Shown here: positions 33,472-42,463 of the stretch, piece after piece
Layout of the letters: the number at the start of each line of letters is the position of its first letter
Numbering within the stretch: the first letter of the stretch is position 1
Origin: Anaerolineaceae bacterium UBA4890
Lineage (GTDB): Bacteria > Chloroflexota > Anaerolineae > Anaerolineales > Anaerolineaceae
DNA: 64,000 nucleotides
Reading direction: 5' to 3'
Assembly: GCA_002399085.1 (NCBI GenBank)
Contig: DHCY01000044.1
Location: 1-64,000, forward strand
Made by a program: the position numbers and the translations under genes
Notes under the pieces: model-generated
Told to the model about the DNA's origin: nothing
The model's database searches: none
Seen by the model: the letters and a program-made list of their open reading frames with translations, nothing else

Positions 33472-33792
33472 TCCATGCGTATATTTTAACCGATAATCGG
33501 GGGAGTGGGGTGGAATTTGATAAAACCAAAAACGCCAGTTATTGTGGAGAGAAGATGCAATCCGGACGCTCGGTCAAGAGACCTTCGCTAACGCCATCTT
33601 ATGTACGTCTGGGGCTTGACTCCAGCCGATGAATCTTGTGGTGCGAGTGTTGGCGGAGGGAGGAAAATACTGCTCGCTTCGCTCCCAGTACCATGGCCCC
33701 CTTCGTACGACTGGACATTCGTTGCTTACAATCTATCAGCTATCAGCTTTAAGCTTTCAGCTATCAACTATCCGCCATTAGCTATCAGCTAA
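33472..33792. repeat. Repeat-rich spacer ending in degenerate AGCTATC heptamers
   Basis: A spacer of about 320 bp without a gene. From 33731 to 33792 it consists of imperfect repeats of AGCTATC or TCAGCTAT, ending in TTAGCTATCAGCTA (33778-33791), which overlaps the stop codon of the glycogen-branching-type gene. The block from 33650 to 33720 includes GCTCGCTTCGCTCCC, another degenerate repeat-like sequence. Confidence 0.6.
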
Positions 33793-35597
33793 TCCCTATC
33801 CTGACTGTAGATCAAGACCGAATACGGTCCTATGTTTATTGACCCGTGGTGGGAGAGACCGTCTTTTTCACCAGCTTGTGCTTGCACATTGGAGCTGTTG
33901 GTATTGGCAAAGGAATCACTGTAAATGCTGGCATCGCTATTGAATCTCAGTTTCCACAACCCCTCAGCGGGAAAGCCGACCAGATAGTCCTCTTTTAACT
34001 CGTTCGCAAAATTGGCAACCACCACAACATCATCGCCTTTGCCGTGTTGATCCCAACGTTGAAAGGCGAGCATTTTCTGCTCCTGGTTGAAGTGAAACAC
34101 ATTTAAAAATTGACCGCGCAGACCGCGAGTCTGGTCATTCCAGTTTCTGCGTCGCCTGATCAGGTCACGATACAGGCGGGTAATGCCATGGAAATCTTCG
34201 TTCAATGCCCAATCCAAAGGCACATTATCCTGGAACCAATCGCCTTGCAGGAATTCCTGCCCCTGGAAGATCATAGGGATGCCCGGAGCAGTGAATACTA
34301 ACCCGGCCGCCAGGGTGGAGCGCTTTTGAGCCAACCAGCTGGTGGGGTTGGTGGGGTCAACTTCCTGGGGGACGCGCGCCTTGCCGTTGGCAACTTCGTC
34401 GTGGCTTTCGCTGTAAATAACGCGTTTGAAGGCATCGTTGTCATAGCTGAAGGCGATTACGTTTTTGAGGAGATCCATAGACCTCTCTTCATCAGAAATC
34501 GCTTCAACCATGGCACGGATCGGATGGACGAAAGTGGCATCCCATTGGGAGTGAAAGCCCATTCCGCCTTGGTCGCTGTCGCGGGTTAAAAGCTCGTTAT
34601 TGCGCAGGTCTTCAGCAATCAAAATCACGTGTGGGTGCCTGGCGCGGATTTCGGCATTGGTTTCCGCCATCAGACTAGCCCCTTCTTCGATAGGGTTGCT
34701 CTCGTTGCCGTCCTTGGTGCGCACGTAGAGGGTGGAATCGACGCGCAGCCCATCAACATGGTATTCATCCAACCACATCAGGGCATTATCCCGGATGAAC
34801 TGGCGCACTTCGGGACGCCCATAATCCGGGCGGGTGGCACCCCAGGGCGTTTCGGCGCGGTCGTCGTTGTAAAAGTAGATGCCGCCGTAGTCGCCTTCGT
34901 GCCAGCCATCAAAACGCCAGAGGTCCAGGTCGGTGGGTCCAAAATGGTTGTAAACCACATCCTGAATCACGGAAAAGCCAGCGTTGTGGGCTTCCAGAAC
35001 AAAACGTTTATAAGCATCGGGACCACCATAGATGGTCTCAACAGCGAAAATGTTGGCAGGGTTATAGCCCCAGGAAAAGTCGCCCGGAAATTCAGCGATT
35101 GGCATGACCTGGATGGCGTTGACCCCCAACTGTTGCAAATGATCGAATTTACTCACAGCATCCTTGAAGGTACCGGGCTTTCCGTCTTTTCCGGCTGTAA
35201 ACGAGCCGATATGCATTTCGTAGATCACCAGCTCGTTGTGCGGAGGGAGCTGGTAACGGTCGTTTTGCCAGTCAAAGCTCCTCGGGTCGTAAATGACGCT
35301 GTTGCCAACCGAGTTGGTCACCTGGCGGGCGTATGGGTCAACGCGGTAAAGCCGCTCGCCCTGGTAATGAATAATGTATTTATATTGCTGCCCAGCCTTT
35401 GCGCCGGGAATGTTGACGTACCAATAACCGCTGCCTTCGTGTTCAAGGGTATGTGAGCTATCTTTCCAGTGGTTGAAATCGCCCAAGACCAGGACCGATT
35501 CGGCATTTGGAGCCCAAACGCGGAAGGCGACTCCGCCTTTGTAGACGATCGATCCCATTCCAACTTGAATTGTTTGTTTGTCTTTAAATGATTGCAT
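33789..35597 (-). CDS. GH13 alpha-amylase family enzyme, probable 1,4-alpha-glucan branching enzyme
   Basis: A 602-residue enzyme: N-terminal CBM48/E-set domain (VYKGGVAFRVWAPNAESV, about 15-100), then the GH13 barrel with DVVYNHFGP, nucleophile Asp287 in DGLRVDST, acid/base Glu329 in LIAEDLR and the third acidic residue in SESHDE, and a C-terminal beta domain. The layout fits a glycogen-branching or trehalohydrolase-like enzyme. Branching is the better guess because the CBM48 and the YEMHIGSF motif match GlgB. Phosphoglucomutase lies 2.5 kb away, consistent with glycogen metabolism, though an ABC exporter lies between. GAGGA precedes the ATG. Confidence 0.85.
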   Translation of the reverse strand: MQSFKDKQTIQVGMGSIVYKGGVAFRVWAPNAESVLVLGDFNHWKDSSHTLEHEGSGYWYVNIPGAKAGQQYKYIIHYQGERLYRVDPYARQVTNSVGNSVIYDPRSFDWQNDRYQLPPHNELVIYEMHIGSFTAGKDGKPGTFKDAVSKFDHLQQLGVNAIQVMPIAEFPGDFSWGYNPANIFAVETIYGGPDAYKRFVLEAHNAGFSVIQDVVYNHFGPTDLDLWRFDGWHEGDYGGIYFYNDDRAETPWGATRPDYGRPEVRQFIRDNALMWLDEYHVDGLRVDSTLYVRTKDGNESNPIEEGASLMAETNAEIRARHPHVILIAEDLRNNELLTRDSDQGGMGFHSQWDATFVHPIRAMVEAISDEERSMDLLKNVIAFSYDNDAFKRVIYSESHDEVANGKARVPQEVDPTNPTSWLAQKRSTLAAGLVFTAPGIPMIFQGQEFLQGDWFQDNVPLDWALNEDFHGITRLYRDLIRRRRNWNDQTRGLRGQFLNVFHFNQEQKMLAFQRWDQHGKGDDVVVVANFANELKEDYLVGFPAEGLWKLRFNSDASIYSDSFANTNSSNVQAQAGEKDGLSHHGSINIGPYSVLIYSQDRD

Positions 35598-35792
35598 AAA
35601 TCCTCATTACTGTTATTGTTGACCTGAACAATCATATACCAAATCTGCAACCTACGAGCCAAAGGGTGAGACAAGCATTGGGCAGAGGGTCTAAGAGGTG
35701 GCGTCTGCGACTGAAATGCCACAGTCACCCACACTAATCCGTTTCAGGGCGACATGGCAATCGCCCCCTACGCGATCATATTAATTTCCTAT

Positions 35793-35832
35793 ATGCTATT
35801 AGCTATCAGCTACGAACTATCAGCTATCACCT
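35793..35832. repeat. AGCTATC repeats upstream of the GH13 gene
   Basis: Imperfect copies of AGCTATC, including TTAGCTATCAGCTA at 35799-35812, identical to the copy at the other end of the GH13 gene. The rest of the spacer (35598-35792) has no gene; around 35745 it has CGACATGGCAATCGCCCCCTA, which resembles the hairpin repeats at 37.8 kb. Confidence 0.55.
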
Positions 35833-37683
35833 ATACCCTTCAGCCTGCAGGTTGAAGAGGTGGGCGTAGGCTTGGTTACGCGACATCAGATCTTCGTGGC
35901 TGCCGAGCTCGACGATGCGTCCTTCTTGCAAAACCACGATACGGTCAGCCATGCGCACAGTTGAGAAACGGTGGGAAATCAAGACAGCCACCCGCCCTTC
36001 CATCAATTCTCTGAAACGAAGGAAAATCTCGTATTCTGCTTCTGCATCCAACGCTGAGGTGGGCTCGTCCAAAATCAACACCTCTGCCTTGCGCATAAAT
36101 GCGCGTGAGAGAGCGATCTTTTGCCACTGCCCGCCAGAGAGCTCGTGCCCGCGGTTCCAGCGCCGACCAAGCACGGTATCATAGCCATCCGGCAGCTCTG
36201 CGACCACTTCGTCCGCACCGCCTTTATCGGCTGCCATTTCAATCCGAGCCTGGTTGTCAAGTTCTTCTATCTGACCGAAGCCGATGTTTTCCCGGACGCT
36301 GAATTGGTAGCGCACAAAATCCTGGAAGATGACCCCAAAGCGCTGATGCAGGCTGTTGAGGTCAAACTCGCGCAGGTCGGTGCCGTCGAGGGTGATGCGC
36401 CCTTCGGTGGGGTCATAAAGCCGGGTGAGCAGTTTGATCAGGGTGGTCTTGCCGGCGCCATTGAGACCGACCAGGGCAATACTCTCACCAGGTTTGATGA
36501 AAAGGTTGATGTTTTTTAGCACGTATTTTTCCGAACCAGGGTACTGGAAGGACACATTCTCAAAACGAATCCCGGATTCAATGGGTGCAGGGGCGATTTT
36601 GCCATTTTCGGGCGATTCCAGGGCTGGCTCAATTTTTAGGAAATCGAGCAGGTTGTCAAGGTAGAGGTTGTTCTCGTAAAGCTGGCTGAAGTTTTCCAGC
36701 AGTGACTGGACAGCACGCTGCGACTGGCGAAAAACGGACAGGAACATGGTCATATCGCCCAGGGTGATCGCCTGGGTGATCGTGCGCACAATTACCCAGA
36801 TGTAGCTGCCATAGTAGGCAAGGTTGGAGAGCATTCCCCACCCCAGGCTGGCAAGCGTGTTGCGACGGGCGATGGCGGTGTCTTCCTCCTGGAATTGTGT
36901 GAAGAGTTTTTCGTAACGCTTTTTGAGTGCCTCACCCAGACCAAACAGCTTGATTTCCTTGACGGTTTCATTACTTGTGAGCAGCATTTCGATGTAACTC
37001 AACAAACGCGATTCAGGGGCACGCCGGCTGAGAGCGCGAAAAGACATCCCGGCAAAGCGGGAATTTGAAAGGAAGTTGGGGATGGCAGCCAAAATGACCA
37101 CCACCGCCAGCCAGGGGCTGAAACCAACCAGCAAAGCCACCAGTGAGATCAGGGTGATCAGCTGCTGGGCGACCTGGGAGATGGCATTCACGATTGCCAG
37201 GGCAGAGCTATCGGCTCGCCTGCGGGCGTTTTGCATGGTGTCATAAAAAACGGGATCTTCAAAGTATTGCAAGTCGAGGTTGATCGATTTGTCGATGATC
37301 AGGGTGTTGACATGCTTGGTGAGCAGCGAACGCAGGATGTTGGTGGAGAGACTCTTTAGCGAACTGAGCAAGGTGCTGAAGAGAAGGAGCGCGAATTCAA
37401 ACAACACGAACGGGAGCACCAACCGCAAGCCTGCCTGGACATCTGCACCCATATCGATAGCCTGGAGGATGCGGTCCACGATCATTTTGCCCACCCAAGA
37501 CTGGGCGGCTGGCAGCACGGCAATCAGGGGGATCAGGCTAAAGTTGATCAGTGTGTGCCGCTTGCTGGCTTGCCAAACCAGTTTGAATGCCTGGGGGGTG
37601 TTGCGCAGGGCATCACGGGCATCTTGCCATGTTGAGCGGATTTGTTCTTTGAAGGTTTTCGCCGGTTGATTTTGTTGTGTCAT
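35827..37683 (-). CDS. ABC exporter (permease-ATPase fusion)
   Basis: A 618-residue ABC exporter unrelated in context to the earlier pair. The membrane domain spans about 1-340, and the ATPase follows with Walker A GLNGAGKTT, signature LSGGQWQK, Walker B VLILDEPTSALD and SHRFSTVR. The N terminus is hydrophilic and basic for 50 residues. It is encoded alone and so probably forms a homodimer. The substrate is unknown. The ATG is preceded by AGGA. Confidence 0.9.
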   Translation of the reverse strand: MTQQNQPAKTFKEQIRSTWQDARDALRNTPQAFKLVWQASKRHTLINFSLIPLIAVLPAAQSWVGKMIVDRILQAIDMGADVQAGLRLVLPFVLFEFALLLFSTLLSSLKSLSTNILRSLLTKHVNTLIIDKSINLDLQYFEDPVFYDTMQNARRRADSSALAIVNAISQVAQQLITLISLVALLVGFSPWLAVVVILAAIPNFLSNSRFAGMSFRALSRRAPESRLLSYIEMLLTSNETVKEIKLFGLGEALKKRYEKLFTQFQEEDTAIARRNTLASLGWGMLSNLAYYGSYIWVIVRTITQAITLGDMTMFLSVFRQSQRAVQSLLENFSQLYENNLYLDNLLDFLKIEPALESPENGKIAPAPIESGIRFENVSFQYPGSEKYVLKNINLFIKPGESIALVGLNGAGKTTLIKLLTRLYDPTEGRITLDGTDLREFDLNSLHQRFGVIFQDFVRYQFSVRENIGFGQIEELDNQARIEMAADKGGADEVVAELPDGYDTVLGRRWNRGHELSGGQWQKIALSRAFMRKAEVLILDEPTSALDAEAEYEIFLRFRELMEGRVAVLISHRFSTVRMADRIVVLQEGRIVELGSHEDLMSRNQAYAHLFNLQAEGYR

Positions 37684-37735
37684 ACGTGGTCCTGTGTTTC
37701 TTGGTATGGGACCATTTTAACGCAGGCAAAGGTGG

Positions 37736-38035
37736 TTGGGTTGCATTGAGACAGGATTGGCGTTGATCGTGCCGGCGTCCACACCGAGCACGCGTAGGCT
37801 TTATTTTTTTAAGGGTGACCTTCCATGGTCACCCGACGGGACGGCATGGAAGCCGTCCCTTACGATATCAAATACAAACAATTAGTTGGGCTGAATTGAG
37901 ACATGACCCATGTTGATCGTGCCGGCATCCTCGCCAAGCACGCCTAAGCTGTGTTTTTGTAAGGGTGACCTTCCACGGTCACCCGACGGGACGGCATGGA
38001 AGCCGTCCCTCACGATATCAGATACAAACAATCAG
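37736..38035. repeat. Tandem pair of 150-bp repeats, each with two hairpins
   Basis: Two units (37736-37885 and 37886-38035) align without gaps at an exact 150-bp offset, with high identity. Each has TTGATCGTGCCGGC, then GGGTGACC/GGTCACCC (8-bp stem, 6-nt loop) and GGGACGGC/GCCGTCCC (8-bp stem, 6-nt loop). The spacer has no gene. A divergent, partly inverted copy lies at 62581-62759. It is REP- or MITE-like. Confidence 0.8.
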
Positions 38036-38061
38036 CGTGGAAATCGCCCCACGCAGATAAA

Positions 38062-39702
38062 TTATTTCATTGCGGCGTCGACGATCTCTCGGGCTTCTGC
38101 CTGGATCCGGGCTAAATGCTCAGCCGATTTCAGGCTCTCGGCATAGATTTTATAAATATCCTCAGTGCCGGAGGGACGGGCAGCAAACCAACCGTTCTGT
38201 GTGACCACCTTCAGCCCGCCGATGGGGGCATTGTTGCAGGTGGCTGCCGTCAGTTTATCCAAAATTGGATCACCAGCCATCGTCTCGGCTTTGACCAGGT
38301 CAGGCGAGAGGTTGGAAAGGATCGTTTTTTGGGCAGCGCTTGCCGGGGCGTCCACCCGTGCATACCATGAACCGCCCAATTCGGCTTCAAGTGCCTGGTA
38401 ATGAAGACCAGGATCCTTACCGGTGACTGCCAGGATCTCGGAGGCCAACAGGTTGAGTATGAACCCGTCTTTGTCGGTGGTCCAGGTTTCTCCATTCTTA
38501 CGCAAGAAGGAAGCACCGGCGCTCTCTTCGCCGCCAAAACCGATCTCACCGCTCAATAAACCAGGCACAAACCACTTAAAGCCAACCGGCACCTCGCACA
38601 GCTTGCGACCGATCTTCTTGACTACCTTGTCAATGATCGAGCTGGAAACCAGCGTTTTGCCAACAGCGGCATCCTTTGACCAGCCAGGTCGGTGCTGAAA
38701 GATATACCAAATGGCGACGCTGAGGTAATGATTGGGGTTCAGCAAGCCTACGCTGGGTGTGACAATACCGTGACGGTCGAAGTCGACGTCATTACCAAAA
38801 GCAATATCAAAATCGTTTTTCATGGCGACCAAACTTGCCATGGCATAGGGGGAGGAGCAGTCCATGCGGATCTTGCCGTCCTTATCCAACGTCATGAACG
38901 AGAAAGTGGGGTCAACGCGCTTGTTCACCACCTCCATGTTCAGCCCATACATTTCAGCCATGGGTTCCCAATAGGCAACACCCGAACCGCCCAAGGGGTC
39001 GACTCCGATCCGGATTTTGGATTCAGCGATGGCGCGCATATCGACCACGTTCCTGAGATCTTCCAGGTAGGGGGTCATCAGGTCAACCTGGCTGGTCGTG
39101 GTGGCTGCCATGGCTTTGTTGAGAGGGATGCGGCGCACGTCTTTCATACCATTCGCGATGATCTCGTTGGCGCGATTCTGGATCCATTTGGTAGTGCCAG
39201 TGTCAGCGGGACCGCCGTTGGGCGGATTGTATTTGAAGCCGCCATCTTCCGGGGGATTGTGCGAAGGCGAGATCACCACGCCGTCTGCCATTGTTTCAGG
39301 AAACTCCCGGTTGAAGGTCAGAATGGCATGCGAAATGACTGGCGTAGGGGTATAGCGGTGGTCCATGTGGATGCGAATGTCCACGCCGTTGGCGGCAAAG
39401 ACTTCGATGGCGGTATACAGGGCTGGCTCAGAAAGGGCGTGCGTGTCCATGCCCATGAAGAGCGGACCGCGGATGCCTTCGCCCCGCCGGTATTCGATGA
39501 TCGCCTGGGTGATGGCGGCAACGTGGTCATCATTGAAGCTGCCATCCATGGAACTGCCGCGATGCCCTGAAGTGCCGAAGGCAACCTGTTGACTGGGCTC
39601 ACCCGGTTCGGGGTGAATTGAATAATAAGCGGAAACGAGGCGGGGAATATTGGCGAGATATTCGATGGGGGCGGGCTTGCCGGCGAGAGGATGAAGGCTC
39701 AT
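38062..39702 (-). CDS. pgm: Phosphoglucomutase, alpha-D-glucose-specific
   Basis: A 546-residue phosphohexomutase that interconverts glucose 1-phosphate and glucose 6-phosphate. Motifs include GTSGHRGS near residue 43, the phosphoserine loop VVISPSHNPPEDGG, the metal-binding FGNDVDFDRHGIVT and the sugar loop GGEESAG. The length matches the E. coli Pgm type. The start has AGGAG upstream. It may feed glycogen synthesis with the GH13 enzyme. Confidence 0.95.
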   Translation of the reverse strand: MSLHPLAGKPAPIEYLANIPRLVSAYYSIHPEPGEPSQQVAFGTSGHRGSSMDGSFNDDHVAAITQAIIEYRRGEGIRGPLFMGMDTHALSEPALYTAIEVFAANGVDIRIHMDHRYTPTPVISHAILTFNREFPETMADGVVISPSHNPPEDGGFKYNPPNGGPADTGTTKWIQNRANEIIANGMKDVRRIPLNKAMAATTTSQVDLMTPYLEDLRNVVDMRAIAESKIRIGVDPLGGSGVAYWEPMAEMYGLNMEVVNKRVDPTFSFMTLDKDGKIRMDCSSPYAMASLVAMKNDFDIAFGNDVDFDRHGIVTPSVGLLNPNHYLSVAIWYIFQHRPGWSKDAAVGKTLVSSSIIDKVVKKIGRKLCEVPVGFKWFVPGLLSGEIGFGGEESAGASFLRKNGETWTTDKDGFILNLLASEILAVTGKDPGLHYQALEAELGGSWYARVDAPASAAQKTILSNLSPDLVKAETMAGDPILDKLTAATCNNAPIGGLKVVTQNGWFAARPSGTEDIYKIYAESLKSAEHLARIQAEAREIVDAAMK

Positions 39703-39886
39703 TAGGACTCCTGTTCTTCAAATGCAAAGGAACCAGGTTTCAAAAACCTGGAAAAATTCGTGGTGAACCAGCGTTAATGCCGGTTCAATTTTATCACGGC
39801 ATGCGATAGGGAGGGCAAGTTTTCCCATTCCGCGAAGAGGTCAAACCCCTTCCTTACGACGCTTCGAACTGCTTCCCTAAATCGGG

Positions 39887-42463
39887 TCAACCCAAGATCA
39901 CTTCTGCCTTGGAGCCGGTGGATGTTTTGGTAACCTCGATGCGGTTTGAAAAGTAGTCTTTCAACTCCTCGAGATGGGTAATGATCAGGATTTTCTGAAA
40001 ATCCGGGCGAACGGTGTTGATCGCCTCGATCAGACGCTGGCGCCCCTGGGCATCCTGGTTGCCAAAACCCTCATCGATCACCAGTGTTTGCAGCTTCGCG
40101 CCAGCCCGGCGGGCAAGCACACGGCTGAGCGCAAGGCGGATGGCGAAATTGATACGGAACGCCTCGCCGCCTGAATAGGTCTCATAATCGCGCGCGCCGG
40201 AACCATCACTGACTATGATGTCCAGCGTTTCCATCTTATCCTTGCGTTTCGCGTCCTTGTAATCACGCTGACTGTTGAATGTGACACTCATGCTGTAATC
40301 TGAGAGTCGGGCAAGCAGCAGGTTAGCCTGGTCTTCAAGTTCTGGCAAGGCTTGCTCTATGAGCATGGCGGGTACGCCGTCCTTGCCAAAGGCTGTCTCC
40401 AGCTTGGAATACTGACGGATCATTTCGTTGGTTTGCTCCATCTCCTTGCGCAAGTGTGCCTGGCGCTCGCGCTGGGTTTGGATGGTAGCAAGTGCCTGGT
40501 TAATCTCACCTAGCCGGCGATTTAATACATCCTGTTCTTCGCGCAGGCTGGCAAGCTCGGCTTCTGCCTCGCGGCTATCCTCTGCCTCGGAACGTGCTTG
40601 CTCCAGGGATGCTGATTCGCTTTGATAACGGGCTTCCAGTTCAAGAAGGCTCTCCTGCTCGTGCTCAAGTTCATTGCGCATAGATTCGATTTCAGCCTGG
40701 AGCATGAAGGAACTGTTTTGGGCGATCTGGAGATCCTGCCACAATTTTTCAGCCACAGCCTGCGCCTGAATCTGTTGCCGCAAGCGATTATGCGCATCCT
40801 GTTCGTAACCGAGGCCAGCAATTTGCTGGTTCAGCCCGACTAATTGCTTGCGAAGATCGGGTAAGAAGCTCCCTTCGTCCCGTTCCTTGGTCGCTTGCAG
40901 CAGGCGAGCGGCTTTACCCTTTTTCCAAAGTTCCTCACGCTCCTGCAGAAGGTCGAGCTCCTGTTGCAGCAGCGCCTGGTCACGTTGAAGCGTCATGCGC
41001 TGGACTTCCTGCTGGCGCAATTGCGCAGCCTGGTTCTCCAGCTTTACCTTTTCGGCTTTAAGCTGGTCGCTTTGTGCCCGGTTGGCGCGGTGTTGGTCGC
41101 CCAGGGGTTTACCCAACAGGTTGATCTCGGTGATAATTTCTTCGCGGTGTTGGGGCGAAAGGTCCTGCCCGCACATAGGGCAAACAGAACCGTGGGCACT
41201 TTCCACTTTTTTTCTGCGGTTTGCCAATTCATCCATTTGCGCCTTGAGGCTGCCGTTCTGACCTTCCAGCTCTTCAATCTGAGCTGTGAGTTCCTTGGTC
41301 CGCTCGACTACTTCCTGCAAGTCCGCTGAATCGGAAAACGTAGTCAGTTTTTCAGTAAGTTCTTTTAACTTGGCTCGTTTTTGTTCAGATGCCCTGAGCG
41401 CAGTCTGCAGGTCCTGTTCTTCTGCCTGGAGAGTGCGGATTTCTCGTTCCAGCGATTGCAGGTGGCTTTGAAGTTGCGATTCCAAACCAGAGCGTTGCCG
41501 CTCGAGCGGCCAATATTGCTGGGAGAGCTCGTCTTGCCCTTCCAACTGCTTGCGGCTGGTGAGCAAACTCTGGTAAGAGCTCTCGATCTGGGCTGCCTGG
41601 TCGAGTTTTTGCTGATAGCCAGCCAGCGTGGCTTGTTTTTCGGCTTCCTGCTGCTGTTTGCGCTGCAATATCTGGCGCGAGCGATCAAGTTGAAGTTTCA
41701 GTGCTTCCACCTGTTTTGCCTGATTGGCAACCAGCTGTGCCCTGGCGCGCAAGGTATCGAGCTGAGCCTGGTGGCTGGTCACCTTTTCGCGCAGCAACGC
41801 CAGGTCTCGTTCCACCAGATCACGATCATGGCGGTGGCGTTCTTCTGTTTCCAGTTCTTCCTGGATGGAGGCAATGTCGCGCTCGAGGATCTTTGCCTCA
41901 GCTCGAGCCTGACGATTCTTATCGTTGGCGGCTTTGCGAAAAACTTCCCATTGATCCAGCCCAAGAATAGCAGCCAAAATCTCTTTACGTTCAGAAGGGT
42001 TTTTGGTGGCAAAAGAATCCGCCTTGCCCTGCAGGAAAAAGGAAGCGTTGACGAAACTATCGTAATCCAACCGCAGCGTTTTGACGATTTTGGCATCCGT
42101 CTCGCGCATTGTGCGCTCGGTGAGCACCTTCCAGCTTGTTCCTTCAGTTTCTTCGCCTGGCTGGCGGATGAAGAAATCAACCTGGGTGGTCTTGCCGCGG
42201 GTGTTGCTGCGGGTCACGCGGTAAACCTGGTTTTCATATTCGAAATCAAGGGTCACTTCAGCGGTCTTACTGGCAGTGTTGATGATCGCTTCGTTTTGCA
42301 CACGGGCTTTGCCGTAGAGCGCGTAGGTGATGGCATCCAGCAATGAAGACTTGCCAGCACCGTTCGACCCGGAAATACACGCCAGGTCGAAGCCGGTGAA
42401 ATCGATCTCAACCGGTTCGCGGTAAGAGGTGAAGCCTGCCAGTCGTAGTCTAATCGGAATCAT
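39887..42463 (-). CDS. SbcC/Rad50-like SMC-family ATPase with zinc hook
   Basis: An 858-residue SMC-family ATPase. The N-terminal half ATPase has Walker A GSNGAGKSS (residues 32-40) after the family start (MIPIRLRLAGFTSY). Two long coiled-coil arms flank a zinc hook CPMC (Cys428 and Cys431), almost exactly at the centre. The C-terminal half ATPase has the signature TYSGGEAFRINFAIRLALS and Walker B TLVIDEGFG. It should tether and process DNA ends. The start at 42463 gives the family N terminus; it overlaps the end of herA by 14 bp, marking a single operon. A Mre11/SbcD nuclease partner is not present in the window. Confidence 0.93.
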   Translation of the reverse strand: MIPIRLRLAGFTSYREPVEIDFTGFDLACISGSNGAGKSSLLDAITYALYGKARVQNEAIINTASKTAEVTLDFEYENQVYRVTRSNTRGKTTQVDFFIRQPGEETEGTSWKVLTERTMRETDAKIVKTLRLDYDSFVNASFFLQGKADSFATKNPSERKEILAAILGLDQWEVFRKAANDKNRQARAEAKILERDIASIQEELETEERHRHDRDLVERDLALLREKVTSHQAQLDTLRARAQLVANQAKQVEALKLQLDRSRQILQRKQQQEAEKQATLAGYQQKLDQAAQIESSYQSLLTSRKQLEGQDELSQQYWPLERQRSGLESQLQSHLQSLEREIRTLQAEEQDLQTALRASEQKRAKLKELTEKLTTFSDSADLQEVVERTKELTAQIEELEGQNGSLKAQMDELANRRKKVESAHGSVCPMCGQDLSPQHREEIITEINLLGKPLGDQHRANRAQSDQLKAEKVKLENQAAQLRQQEVQRMTLQRDQALLQQELDLLQEREELWKKGKAARLLQATKERDEGSFLPDLRKQLVGLNQQIAGLGYEQDAHNRLRQQIQAQAVAEKLWQDLQIAQNSSFMLQAEIESMRNELEHEQESLLELEARYQSESASLEQARSEAEDSREAEAELASLREEQDVLNRRLGEINQALATIQTQRERQAHLRKEMEQTNEMIRQYSKLETAFGKDGVPAMLIEQALPELEDQANLLLARLSDYSMSVTFNSQRDYKDAKRKDKMETLDIIVSDGSGARDYETYSGGEAFRINFAIRLALSRVLARRAGAKLQTLVIDEGFGNQDAQGRQRLIEAINTVRPDFQKILIITHLEELKDYFSNRIEVTKTSTGSKAEVILG

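Noticed and set aside
34629..35456. Plus-strand frame of 275 codons within the GH13 gene
   Set aside because: Antisense shadow of the catalytic barrel coding sequence; no supporting signal.
37736..38035. Insertion sequence
   Set aside because: No transposase frame inside or beside the repeats; the tandem arrangement without target duplication does not fit an IS.
38692..39570. Plus-strand frame of 292 codons within pgm
   Set aside because: Antisense shadow of phosphoglucomutase; no ribosome site or recognisable domain.
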